NCBI RefSeq assembly: GCF_048270265.1
Contig: NZ_JBLWTD010000013.1
Span: forward strand, 21,332-85,331
DNA length: 64,000 nucleotides
Reading direction: 5' to 3'
DNA from: Maricaulis sp048270265
Lineage (GTDB): Bacteria; Pseudomonadota; Alphaproteobacteria; Caulobacterales; Maricaulaceae
Below are positions 51,606 to 60,191 of this stretch, one piece after another. The stretch's first letter is position 1, and each line of letters begins with the position of its first letter. Under the pieces are notes generated by a model that had not been told where the DNA came from, did no database searches, and worked only from the letters and a program-made list of their open reading frames with translations. The position numbers and the translations under genes are program-made.

Positions 51606-52185
51606 CAATCCGAACGGTCTGGCCCGCCTGCACAGCCGCACCTTCCTGTTGCCACAGGAGGATATCGATACCGACCAGATCATCCCCGCCCGCTTCCTCA
51701 CCACAACGACGCGCGAGGGTCTGGGCAAGCTGGCCTTCCATGACTGGCGCTATGACAAGGATGGCCGGGAGCGGGAGGATTGCGCCCTCAACACGCTCGA
51801 TACCGGCGAGTTTGCGGTGCTGGTGGCGGGGCGCAATTTCGGTTGCGGCTCCTCGCGTGAGCATGCGCCCTGGGCGCTGCACGAGTTCGGCGTCCGCGCC
51901 GTCATCTCCAGCGAGATCGCCGACATCTTCCGCTCCAATGCAGCGAAGAACAATATCCTGCCCATCGTCGCGCCGCCCGAATCCCACGCCTGGCTGCTCG
52001 AGCATGAGGGGGTCGAGGTGAAGATCGATCTGGAACGGCAATATGTTGACCTGGGCAATGGTCCCGGCTTCCATTTCGAGATCGAATCCTTTGCCAGACA
52101 CTGCCTGATCGAGGGCACCGATCCGCTCGGCTTTCTGCTCTCCCACGGCGATGACATCACAGCTTACGAGGCCCGCAGCGCATGA
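51598..52185 (+). CDS. leuD: 3-isopropylmalate dehydratase small subunit
   Basis: The 195-aa swivel-domain partner of LeuC has LPQEDIDTDQIIPARFL, GRNFGCGSSREHAPWAL, and the downstream SEIADIFRSNAAKNNILPI. It is a normal length for the subunit. It overlaps leuC by 8 bases and leuB by 4 (ATGA). Confidence 0.97.
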   Translation: MSDNPNGLARLHSRTFLLPQEDIDTDQIIPARFLTTTTREGLGKLAFHDWRYDKDGREREDCALNTLDTGEFAVLVAGRNFGCGSSREHAPWALHEFGVRAVISSEIADIFRSNAAKNNILPIVAPPESHAWLLEHEGVEVKIDLERQYVDLGNGPGFHFEIESFARHCLIEGTDPLGFLLSHGDDITAYEARSA

Positions 52186-53252
52186 AAACCTATTCAATCG
52201 TCCTCCTGCCCGGCGACGGGATCGGTCCGGAAGTCACCGCCGTGGCCCGCGCCGCGATGGAGAGTGTGGCCGCGCTCTCGGGCTTTCGCGTCAAATTCTC
52301 CGAACACGCCTTCGGCGGGGCCTCGATCGACCGGTATGGCGAGCCGCTGACAGCCGAGACCCTGAAAGCCTGCCAGGCCAGCGACGCGATCTTCCTCGGC
52401 GCGGTCGGCGGACCGAAATGGGACCAGGCCGCCTCGCGCCCGGAAGCCGGCCTGCTCGGCCTGCGCAAGGCGCTGCAGGTCTATGCCAATCTGCGCCCTG
52501 TGAGCGTGCATCCGGCCCTGGCCGGCAAATCACCCCTGCGCGCCGAACTGGTGGCCGGTGTCGACATGCTGATCGTGCGCGAACTGACCGGCGGCATCTA
52601 TTTTGGCGCCCGGCAAAAGCGCGAGGACTATGCCAGCGATGAGTGCGCCTATACCCGCGCCGAGATCGAACGCGTCGCCCATATCGCCTTCCAGCAGGCC
52701 CGCCTGCGCCGCGGCAAGCTGATGTCGGTCGACAAGGCCAATGTGCTGGAAACCAGCCGTCTGTGGCGTTCCGTCGTCAGCGAGATGGGGGCCAAAACCT
52801 ATCCCGATATCGAGCTCGACCACATGTATGTCGACGCCGCCGCCATGCATATGCTGCGCGACCCGGCCAGCTTCGACGTCGTGCTGACGGAGAACATGTT
52901 TGGCGACATCCTCTCCGACGAGGCCTCCATGCTGCCCGGCTCGATCGGCCTGCTCGGTTCCGCCTCGCTGGGCGACAAACGCCCCGGCGTGTTCGAACCG
53001 ATCCACGGCTCGGCCCCCGACATTGCCGGCCAGGACAAGGCCAATCCGTTTGGCGCGATTGAGAGCGTGGCGCAATTGTTCGAGGCCGGACTGGGCGAGA
53101 TCGAAGCCGCAGCCCGCCTGCGCACCGCCGTCAGCGCCATGCACGAGGCCGGAGAATGGACCGGCGATCTCGGCGGCACGCTAACCTGCTCGAAAGCCGG
53201 CATCCGCCTGATCAAACATCTCGAACGCCAGCCGGCGATGGCGGCGGGTTAG
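52182..53252 (+). CDS. leuB: 3-isopropylmalate dehydrogenase
   Basis: The 356-aa NAD enzyme oxidises and decarboxylates 3-isopropylmalate. Motifs are LLPGDGIGPEV, FLGAVGGPKWD, LRPV with LIVRELTGGIYFG, DKANVLETSRLWRSVV, the metal-binding VLTENMFGDILSDEASMLPGSIGLL, and EPIHGSAPDIAGQDKANPFGAI. It is the last gene of the operon, followed by palindromic sequence. Confidence 0.97.
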   Translation: MKTYSIVLLPGDGIGPEVTAVARAAMESVAALSGFRVKFSEHAFGGASIDRYGEPLTAETLKACQASDAIFLGAVGGPKWDQAASRPEAGLLGLRKALQVYANLRPVSVHPALAGKSPLRAELVAGVDMLIVRELTGGIYFGARQKREDYASDECAYTRAEIERVAHIAFQQARLRRGKLMSVDKANVLETSRLWRSVVSEMGAKTYPDIELDHMYVDAAAMHMLRDPASFDVVLTENMFGDILSDEASMLPGSIGLLGSASLGDKRPGVFEPIHGSAPDIAGQDKANPFGAIESVAQLFEAGLGEIEAAARLRTAVSAMHEAGEWTGDLGGTLTCSKAGIRLIKHLERQPAMAAG

Positions 53253-53302
53253 GGAGGCGGGTTTCCTGTGACGGGCGTCATGAGGTGTTGAGTTTCACGA
53301 TC

Positions 53303-53388
53303 CTCACCATCTCCGCCCGCTTCGCGGGCACCTCTTCCATCAAGGAAGAGGAGGGTGAAGGCTGGGCGGCGTCGATAGACGCCCGCCC
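53303..53388. repeat. Cluster of short hairpins between convergent leuB and uppP
   Basis: Three adjacent stem-loops occur: GCCCGC-TTC-GCGGGC (53315-53329), CCTCTTCC-ATCAA-GGAAGAGG (53331-53351), and a GGGCG-GCGTC stem with loop GATA pairing GACGC-CCGCCC (about 53365-53388). The first two together look like the common alphaproteobacterial intergenic repeat built on CTTC-GCGG and AAGGAAGAGG. It probably ends both transcripts. No T tract was seen. Confidence 0.55.
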
Positions 53389-53389
53389 C

Positions 53390-54193
53390 CTACATTGCCA
53401 GCCAGACCAGCAGCCCGACCCCCAGCGCGACGCGATAGATCACGAATGGCAGGAAGCCGACCCGCTCTACCAGGCGCATCAGGACGGCGATTGCGGCCAG
53501 GGCCGAGACGAAGGACAGGGCGGCAACGATGAGGCCGTCGTGGAGCTGGGTGGTGGCTTCGGTTTCGCTCATCAGGCGGATGACCGAGATGATGGCGAAG
53601 GCGACGATCACCGGGATCGACATCAGCATGGAGAAACGGGCGCTTTCGCTGCGGCTCAGGCCGAGGGCGCGCGCGGCGGTCATGGTGGTGCCGGAGCGTG
53701 AGGCGCCGGGGATCAGGGCCATGGCCTGGGCGATGCCGATCAGGACGGCGTCGCGGAAGGTCATGCTCTCGATCGATTTGACGCTGGGCCCGTAACGGTC
53801 GGCGAGCCAGAGCGGCACGGCGAAGACCAGGGTGGAGATCGCGATCACCAGCGGCGAGCGCAATTGCTCGATCAGGTCGAAGGCAAACAGGGCGCCGCCG
53901 AAGATCAGCACCGGCGGCAGCGAGGCCGCCACGAGCAGGGCCAGTCGTCCGCCCGGCGTGATGCGGCCGGTGAGCAGGGCAAACTTGCCGATCACGACAT
54001 CGCGGATATCGCGCCAGAAATAGACCAGCACCGCCAGCAAGGTACCGGCATGGGCCATGACATCGATCAGGGGGCCCTGATCGGCCTCACCGAGAAAGGT
54101 GGGGGTCAGGATCAGGTGCGCAGAGGAGCTGATCGGGAGAAATTCGGTGATACCCTGGATCAGGGCCAGGACGACGAGGTGGATCAGGGTCAT
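53390..54193 (-). CDS. uppP: Undecaprenyl-diphosphatase (BacA/UppP)
   Basis: The 267-aa membrane phosphatase recycles undecaprenyl pyrophosphate for cell-wall synthesis. It has the two signature motifs GITEFLPISSSAHLIL and ALIPGASRSGTTMTAARALG and about eight membrane helices. ATG 54193 gives the family start MTLIHLVVLALIQG; an upstream ATG at 54238 would add 15 residues. Confidence 0.96.
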   Translation of the reverse strand: MTLIHLVVLALIQGITEFLPISSSAHLILTPTFLGEADQGPLIDVMAHAGTLLAVLVYFWRDIRDVVIGKFALLTGRITPGGRLALLVAASLPPVLIFGGALFAFDLIEQLRSPLVIAISTLVFAVPLWLADRYGPSVKSIESMTFRDAVLIGIAQAMALIPGASRSGTTMTAARALGLSRSESARFSMLMSIPVIVAFAIISVIRLMSETEATTQLHDGLIVAALSFVSALAAIAVLMRLVERVGFLPFVIYRVALGVGLLVWLAM

Positions 54194-54291
54194 GATTGCC
54201 GTTGCGTTTGATTTGGCGGCATCTTCGAACAGTTGCATTCGCTTGGCCAGCAGCTTGTCAGCTGGGGCCCCCGCCGCCTGATGGAGACGCC

Positions 54292-55236
54292 ATGAAGGTC
54301 TGGATTGATACCGATGGCGGCGTCGATGATGCGCTCGCCCTGGCCTGCGCCTATGCGGACCCGGCGATCGAGCTGGCCGGGATCACGACCGTGTTCGGCA
54401 ATGTCGCGCCGCGCAAGGCGGCCCGCAATGCGGCGCTGGTGCAATCCTTCTTCGATCCGCCGCATGTCAGCATCAGCGTCGGGGCCGTCGCGCCGCTGGT
54501 CGGCAGCTGGCGTGATGCCCGCATCATCCATGGCGAGGACGGGCTGGGCGGCGCCAGTTCCGATCACCTGCTGGGCTATGAGGCCGGCCATGTGCAGGAG
54601 GACGGCCCCGAGACCAGCGCCGCACGCCTGGCCGGCTTTGCCCGCGAGACCGGCGCCGGCGGTACCATCATCTGCCTCGGTCCGGTGACCAATCTGGCGA
54701 TTGCGCTTCGCCACCATCCCGACGCCTTCACCTCGCTGGGCCAGGTAATCTGCATGGGCGGGGCCTTCACCATCCCGGTCTCGCGGCGGCACACGGCCGG
54801 CGAGTTCAATTTCGGCTCCGATCTGGAGGCCGTGCGCGGCGTGCTGGCCGCCGCCCCCAATCTCACGATCGTACCGCTCGATACCTGCCGCAAGGTGGTG
54901 CTGCGACGGGCCCGGCTGGCGCGCCTCGCCCGCACCTGCGAGACACCCCTGACGCGCTTCCTGCAACGGGCGCATAATCACTATATGGATGCCTATCGGG
55001 CCAGCGACGGGATTGATGGCTGTTTTCCCCATGACGCCCTGGCGGTCGCGGCGCTGGCGCATCCCGGCATTTTCCGCTTCGAGACGCGAAGCCTGGAGCT
55101 CGATTCATCGAGCGGCTTTGCCGGCCTGTTGCGCACCGGGGGCCAGGGACGGCCGCTGCGTGTGGCGGTGGATATCGACCAGCGCGCCGCCCTCAACTGG
55201 ATCGAGGCGTGCATTTGCCGCCGCACCTCGCATTGA
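54292..55236 (+). CDS. Nucleoside hydrolase (IUNH family)
   Basis: The 314-aa protein begins MKVWIDTDGGVDDALALACA; the Asp-rich DTDGGVDD is the calcium-binding motif of inosine-uridine-type nucleoside hydrolases. TTVFGNVAPRKAARNA, GGASSDHLLGY, GGTIICLGPVTNLAIAL, VICMGGAFTIPVSRRHTAGEFNFGSDLEA and FPHDALAVAAL fit the family. It cleaves the N-glycosidic bond of ribonucleosides for salvage. Specificity is not clear. The start is chosen at ATG 54292, where the family begins. Confidence 0.93.
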   Translation: MKVWIDTDGGVDDALALACAYADPAIELAGITTVFGNVAPRKAARNAALVQSFFDPPHVSISVGAVAPLVGSWRDARIIHGEDGLGGASSDHLLGYEAGHVQEDGPETSAARLAGFARETGAGGTIICLGPVTNLAIALRHHPDAFTSLGQVICMGGAFTIPVSRRHTAGEFNFGSDLEAVRGVLAAAPNLTIVPLDTCRKVVLRRARLARLARTCETPLTRFLQRAHNHYMDAYRASDGIDGCFPHDALAVAALAHPGIFRFETRSLELDSSSGFAGLLRTGGQGRPLRVAVDIDQRAALNWIEACICRRTSH

Positions 55237-55282
55237 CGCGCCTCGCGAGTGCGCCATAAAGCTGGCTGAGAGGTTTTAGACC

Positions 55283-56260
55283 ATGCCCCACGACCATCAC
55301 CACGACGCCGGCGGCCCGGGCCGCCTCGCACCGGCCGAAGCGCGCCGCGTCACCGGGATTGCCACCTCGGCCTCGGTCGCCGTGGCCGTGATCCTGGTCG
55401 TGACCAAGGCCGTGGTCTGGTATCTGTCCGGCTCGGTCGCCCTGCTGGCCTCGCTCGCCGACAGCGCCCTTGATCTCACCGCCTCGCTGACCGTGCTGTT
55501 CGCCGTGCGCTATGCCGCCGAGCCGGCTGATGCCGAACACCGTTTCGGGCATGGCAAGGCGGAGGCCTTTGCCGGCGTGATGCAGGCGATCTTCGTCGCC
55601 GCCTCGGCCGCCCTGCTGCTGCGCGAAGGCGTGCAACACCTGCTCGAACCGGTGGAAATCCGGGCCAGCGGCTGGGCCCTGGCGGTGATGGTGTTGTCGC
55701 TGGTGCTCACCATCGCGCTGGTCATCATCCAGACGCGCGCCGTCGACCAGACCGGCTCGATCGCCGTCGAGGGCGACCGGGCCCACTATTTCTCCGATCT
55801 CGGGGCCAATATCGCCGTCATGGCCGGCATTGCCGGCTCGGTCTGGCTTGGCTGGCTCTGGCTCGATGCTGCCGTCGCGCTGGCCGTGGCGGTCTGGCTC
55901 GGGATCACTGCCTGGGGCGTCGCCAGGGGCGCGCTCGACCAGTTGATGGACCGCGAACTGCCCGATGAGGAACGCGAGCAGATCCGCCATCTCGCCCTCG
56001 GCGAGGATCCGCGCATCATCGATGTGCACCAACTGCGCACCCGCGCATCCGGTCCGCTGGTGCATATCCAGTTCCATCTCGGCCTGCCCGCCGATCTGAG
56101 CCTGCGCGAGGCGCACGCGATCGAGGTCGAGTGCGAGCGCCGCCTGCTCGCCGTCTACCCGGCCGCCGACATCATCATCCATGCCGACCCGCATGGCGAA
56201 GCCGAGCCGCACGGCGCCGAATTCTTCCGCTCCGGCGGCGCGCCCGGGCATGAACATTAG
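55283..56260 (+). CDS. Cation diffusion facilitator (metal efflux) transporter
   Basis: The 325-aa CDF protein has six membrane helices and a C-terminal cytosolic domain. Site-A ligands are present as LASLADSALDL (two Asp) and HYFSDLGAN (His, Asp), the DD-HD type that exports Zn, Cd or Fe as in YiiP/FieF. HRFGHGKAEAFAG is a family motif. The N-terminus is His-rich (MPHDHHHDAGG) and might bind metal. It has GAGAGG upstream. It lies next to the nucleoside hydrolase but there is no functional link that I can see. Confidence 0.93.
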   Translation: MPHDHHHDAGGPGRLAPAEARRVTGIATSASVAVAVILVVTKAVVWYLSGSVALLASLADSALDLTASLTVLFAVRYAAEPADAEHRFGHGKAEAFAGVMQAIFVAASAALLLREGVQHLLEPVEIRASGWALAVMVLSLVLTIALVIIQTRAVDQTGSIAVEGDRAHYFSDLGANIAVMAGIAGSVWLGWLWLDAAVALAVAVWLGITAWGVARGALDQLMDRELPDEEREQIRHLALGEDPRIIDVHQLRTRASGPLVHIQFHLGLPADLSLREAHAIEVECERRLLAVYPAADIIIHADPHGEAEPHGAEFFRSGGAPGHEH

Positions 56261-56291
56261 TCGTTAAGCGAAACCGGATTAATCTGACGCC

Positions 56292-56969
56292 ATGCGCGTT
56301 CTCCATTTCTGGCCCCTCGATCCCTTCTCGCGCCAGGTCCGTGTGGCCCTCGACGAGAAATCCCTGAAGCACCAGCTTCAGCTCGAGACGCCGTGGGAGC
56401 AGGCCGACCATCTGCAATCGCTCAATCCGGCCGGCACAACGCCTGTGCTGGTCGATGAATCGGGGGGCGGCCGCCGCGTCATCATCGAGTGCCGCGCCAT
56501 CCTGGAATATCTCGAGGAAACCTCGCCCAGCCCCTGCCTCCTGCCCGGCGGCCCCGCCGACCGTGCCGAAGCGCGGCGGCTGATGGACTGGTTCGACCGC
56601 AAGTTCGACGGCGAGGTCAACGCCTATCTCCTGCACGAGAAACTGGAGAAACGTGTCCAGGGCCTTGGCTCGCCCGACCCGGCGGCGATCCGCCAGGGGC
56701 GCGAGCATCTGCGCTGGCATCTCGATCATATGGCCTGGCTGCTGGAGAGCCGCGATGGCCTCGCCGGCCCGCGCTACACGCTCGCCGATATCGCTGCGGC
56801 GGCGCATCTGTCCTGTGTCGACTATCTCGGCGATGTCCCCTGGGACGAGTTCGAGCCGGTCAAACAATGGTATCTGCGGGTGAAATGCCGCCCCGCCTTC
56901 CGCGGCCTCCTCACAGACAAGCTTCCCGGAACCCAGCCTTCGGAGCATTATGCGGATCTGGATTTCTAG
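56292..56969 (+). CDS. Glutathione S-transferase family protein
   Basis: The 225-aa protein begins MRVLHFWPLDPFSRQVRVALDEK, a thioredoxin-fold N-terminal domain with the Ser-Arg of the glutathione-site region, LNPAGTTPVLVDES (cis-Pro) and IIECRAILEYLEE. The helical C-terminal domain contains RYTLADIAAAAHLSCVDYLG. It probably conjugates glutathione to electrophiles or acts as a peroxidase; the substrate is not known. Confidence 0.92.
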   Translation: MRVLHFWPLDPFSRQVRVALDEKSLKHQLQLETPWEQADHLQSLNPAGTTPVLVDESGGGRRVIIECRAILEYLEETSPSPCLLPGGPADRAEARRLMDWFDRKFDGEVNAYLLHEKLEKRVQGLGSPDPAAIRQGREHLRWHLDHMAWLLESRDGLAGPRYTLADIAAAAHLSCVDYLGDVPWDEFEPVKQWYLRVKCRPAFRGLLTDKLPGTQPSEHYADLDF

Positions 56970-56982
56970 GGGGGGGCGTCTG

Positions 56983-57981
56983 ATGCGCGTTCTGATTACA
57001 TTCTGGCTGGGGCTTTTGCTCGCGGTGACACCGGCTTACGCCCAGTCACAAAACGCGGACATGCAGAATTTCGCGGCCTGGGCTGCCGAGACCGCCAACG
57101 TGCGACAGGGCGCGATGGAACTGGTGGTGCTCTCGGGGGAAGCGGACGAGATTTCCCTGCGCAAGCTGGAAAACGAGATATCGACGGAACTGGCCATGTC
57201 CCAGCTGGCCACCTGGCGCGAACAGGCCGACGCCGAACTGGCACGGCTGACAGCAGCCTATGCCGGGCTCCAGTCGGGCCCGCAAATGACGCGGTCGGAT
57301 TTTGACGAGGTAATCAACGGGGCGATAGAGAGCACCAATCTGGTGCTTGAAGAGGCGGCCCGGATGATCGAGGATTCCGAAGCTGCAACGCGCGCCGTGA
57401 TTTCCGGGGAATCGACCTCAACATTGGTCGTGGCCGCCGCCCGGCTGGGATTGATTCAATCGGTCTATGCGGGTGTGATCCAACAGAACAACGGGGTTCT
57501 CCGCACGCGATCCGAGGGCGATTCGCAAGGTACGTGGGTGCTGGCGATGAATGAGAACATCGCGTCCACAATCGTCCTGATGGAAGTGGTGCGCCGTCAG
57601 CTGGGCGCCGAGCCGTCGGTTTTCCACGTCGACGACCCGCTCGCCAACGCCCGGCGGCGTGCTGCGCGGGTTCGGACCCTGGCATCGCAGGGACACCGCG
57701 AAGTCCGCGAACAGATCCGGATGGTCCGGAGGCTCACCCCGGGCACCGAACAGGAACGCCGGATGCTCCCCCTGATAATCCAGATCTATGAGAGCGTGGA
57801 CGAGGGACTTGAGCTGGAGCAACGGATGGCACGGGTGCTCGTCACCTCGCACGAGGATACTGCTACCATCTCGGAAACTGGCGATCTCGCCGCCCTGTCA
57901 CAGCTCGAAGCGCTCGAGAATGAGCGTGTGGAGCTGCAGATGCGGCAGATCGAGCTATCGCGCCAGATGTTTGCCGACTAG
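56983..57981 (+). CDS. Secreted helical protein of unknown function
   Basis: The 332-aa product from ATG 56983 has a signal peptide, MRVLITFWLGLLLAVTPAYA, and GGGGGGGG-type purine-rich sequence 8 bases ahead as ribosome binding site. The mature part is helical, with heptad-like charge patterns near both ends (ENERVELQMRQIELSRQMF). No enzyme motif or known domain was recognised. It lies 3 bases before queG, but no functional link is evident. Confidence 0.7.
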   Translation: MRVLITFWLGLLLAVTPAYAQSQNADMQNFAAWAAETANVRQGAMELVVLSGEADEISLRKLENEISTELAMSQLATWREQADAELARLTAAYAGLQSGPQMTRSDFDEVINGAIESTNLVLEEAARMIEDSEAATRAVISGESTSTLVVAAARLGLIQSVYAGVIQQNNGVLRTRSEGDSQGTWVLAMNENIASTIVLMEVVRRQLGAEPSVFHVDDPLANARRRAARVRTLASQGHREVREQIRMVRRLTPGTEQERRMLPLIIQIYESVDEGLELEQRMARVLVTSHEDTATISETGDLAALSQLEALENERVELQMRQIELSRQMFAD

Positions 57982-57984
57982 GCG

Positions 57985-59094
57985 ATGACACCCGAAACCG
58001 TCAAATCCCTCGCCCTCGCCTCAGGCTTCACCGAAGCGCGCATCTGCCGCGCTGACGAGGCGTGGGATGCGGGCGAGCGGCTGGCGGAATTTGTGGCCGG
58101 CGGCCAGCATGGCTCGATGGCCTGGATGGAGGATACGCTGGCGCGCCGCCAGCATCCCACCGCCATGTGGCCGGACGCGAAATCGGCTGTGGTGGTCGGG
58201 CTCAATTACGGGCCCGATATCGACCCGCTTGCGGCGCTGGAGCGCACGTCCGAGGGCGTGATCTCGGTCTATGCGAGAAACACCGATTATCACGACCTGA
58301 TGAAGAAGCGGCTGAAGCATTTCGCCCGCGCCTTCGTGGACCAGACCGGGGCCGATGTGAAGGTGTTCGTCGACACCGCGCCGCTGATGGAAAAACCGCT
58401 GGCGGCAAAATCCGGGATGGGCTGGCAGGGCAAGCACACCAATCTGGTCAGCCGGGAACACGGCTCCTGGCTGTTTCTCGGCGTCATGCTGACAGCGGCC
58501 GAGCTGGAGCCCGATGCGCCGGAGACCGATCATTGCGGCTCGTGCACCGCCTGCCTCGACATCTGCCCGACCAAGGCCTTCCCCCAGCCCTACAAGCTCG
58601 ATGCGCGGCGTTGCATCTCCTATCTGACGATCGAGCACAAAGGCCCGATCCCCATCGAATTTCGCGCCGCGATGGGCAACCGGATCTATGGCTGCGATGA
58701 CTGTCTGGCGGTGTGCCCGTGGAACAAGTTCGCTGCCGTGACGGCGGAAATGGCCTTCCATCCGCGGCCGGAACTGAAGGGGCCATTGCTCAGCGAACTG
58801 GCGGCGCTTGACGATGCCGGCTTCCGCCAGGTCTTCACCGCTTCGCCTGTCAAGCGAGTGGGGCGAGGAAAATTCGTGCGAAACGTGATGATCGCTATCG
58901 GAAATTCACGGGACTTGTCCCTGCTACCTGTGGTCCTTGAGCGGATTGCCGATGCCGACGCCCTGGTACGCGGCGCGGCGATATGGGCTCTGTCACAACT
59001 TTCCCCGGATCAGGCCAAGGCACTTGCCACAGCGGGCGTGGAGGGTGAAACCGATCCCGATGTAACGGCAGAATGGCAGATGATTCTCGATTAA
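57985..59094 (+). CDS. queG: Epoxyqueuosine reductase
   Basis: The 369-aa cobalamin/Fe-S enzyme reduces epoxyqueuosine in tRNA to queuosine. It has YARNTDYHDLMKKRL, VDTAPLMEKPLAAKSGMGWQGKHTNLVS, two 4Fe-4S motifs (CGSCTACLDICPTKAF and CDDCLAVCPWN) and the C-terminal HEAT-like region. The length is normal. It starts 3 bases after the preceding gene. Confidence 0.96.
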   Translation: MTPETVKSLALASGFTEARICRADEAWDAGERLAEFVAGGQHGSMAWMEDTLARRQHPTAMWPDAKSAVVVGLNYGPDIDPLAALERTSEGVISVYARNTDYHDLMKKRLKHFARAFVDQTGADVKVFVDTAPLMEKPLAAKSGMGWQGKHTNLVSREHGSWLFLGVMLTAAELEPDAPETDHCGSCTACLDICPTKAFPQPYKLDARRCISYLTIEHKGPIPIEFRAAMGNRIYGCDDCLAVCPWNKFAAVTAEMAFHPRPELKGPLLSELAALDDAGFRQVFTASPVKRVGRGKFVRNVMIAIGNSRDLSLLPVVLERIADADALVRGAAIWALSQLSPDQAKALATAGVEGETDPDVTAEWQMILD

Positions 59095-59219
59095 GCACGG
59101 ACAGGTTGAGACGCTGTTATCCTTTGTCCCCTATACGGGGCGCGCCGGGATGGAAATCATGGCAGACCAAGCTGGGGAGGGCGGTCAATGTTGACAGATA
59201 TCATGGGTGGCGGCGCCTT

Positions 59220-60191
59220 ATGAGCGACTTGGACGTTATGGTCGACACGCCGGGCCTCGGGGACCAGATCACCGTCATGATCTGCGAGAACAGCCAGGTG
59301 CAGCTACGCATCCTGAGCAAGGCGGTCGAGGAGGCCGGCTACTGCGTGCAGACCGCGCGCAGCGCCGAAGCCGTGCTCGAGCAGATGCAGATCAGGCCGG
59401 CCGATATCCTGCTGACCGGAATTGAAGTCGGGCCGATGACCGGGCTGGAAGCTTGCTGGGCCCTCAAGGCCAATCCCCGGACCGAATCCGTGCACACCAT
59501 TGTCATCACAGCTTCGGGCCAGGAGCGCCGGCTGGAGGAATCCCTCGATGCGGGCGCCTATGATTTCATCCGCAAGCCGGTGAACATGACCGAGCTGCGC
59601 GCGCGCCTGCGCGCCGCCTCGCGTCTGGTCCGGATGCAGAAACAATTCCGCAAGCTGGCCGAAACCGATTCCCTCACCGGGACCGCCAATCGCCGGGCCC
59701 TGATGCAATGCCTGGAGGCGGAAATCGCCCAGGCGCGCAGCCAGGGCACGCAGGTCGCGGTGGTGATGCTCGATCTCGATCACTTCAAGCGCGTCAACGA
59801 CACCCATGGTCACGCCATCGGCGACCGGGTCCTGGTCGCGACGGTCAAGGCCGTACAGGCCTGCCTGCCCGGGCGTGAGCGGCTGGGCCGGCTCGGCGGG
59901 GAGGAATTCGTCGCGGTCCTGCCCGACGCGACACCGGAATTCGCGGCAATCATGGCGGAACGCATCCGCCAGGCTGTAGCAGCATTGCAGGTCACCAATA
60001 ATCTGGGTGAAGTCGTCCCGATCACGGCCAGTATCGGCGTCTCCATTTCGTCGGCTGACGGTCAACACGACACGCCCGACAGCCTGCTGCTCGCCGCCGA
60101 TGATGCGCTGTACGAGGCCAAGGAAAACGGCCGCAACCGCGTGGTTTTCGCCGGCACCACCATGCGCGGCACACGCCGTGCGGCAGGCTAG
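59220..60191 (+). CDS. Diguanylate cyclase with degenerate receiver domain
   Basis: The 323-aa protein has an N-terminal receiver-like domain (residues 15-125) and a GGDEF domain (about 150-315). The active-site motif is GGEEF at 226-230, with DLDHFKRVNDTHGHAIGD before it, so it should make cyclic di-GMP from GTP. In the receiver the phospho-acceptor Asp is replaced by Gly67 (DILLTGIEVGPMTG), and the acidic pocket is Cys22-Glu23; Lys119 is kept. The inhibitory RxxD site before GGEEF is also missing (PGRERLGRL). Activation is therefore unlikely to be by ordinary phosphorylation. ATG 59220 fits the domain start. Confidence 0.92.
   Translation: MSDLDVMVDTPGLGDQITVMICENSQVQLRILSKAVEEAGYCVQTARSAEAVLEQMQIRPADILLTGIEVGPMTGLEACWALKANPRTESVHTIVITASGQERRLEESLDAGAYDFIRKPVNMTELRARLRAASRLVRMQKQFRKLAETDSLTGTANRRALMQCLEAEIAQARSQGTQVAVVMLDLDHFKRVNDTHGHAIGDRVLVATVKAVQACLPGRERLGRLGGEEFVAVLPDATPEFAAIMAERIRQAVAALQVTNNLGEVVPITASIGVSISSADGQHDTPDSLLLAADDALYEAKENGRNRVVFAGTTMRGTRRAAG

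Noticed and set aside
50013..51728. 571-codon open frame antisense to leuC
   Set aside because: It is a shadow of leuC; the translation has repeated His/Gly/Ala-rich low-complexity sequence.
59101..59219. Possible promoter elements and an 11-codon ORF ahead of the GGDEF gene
   Set aside because: TTGAGA is spaced 19-20 bp from CTATAC/TATACG, a poor match, and the tiny ORF has no regulatory pattern.
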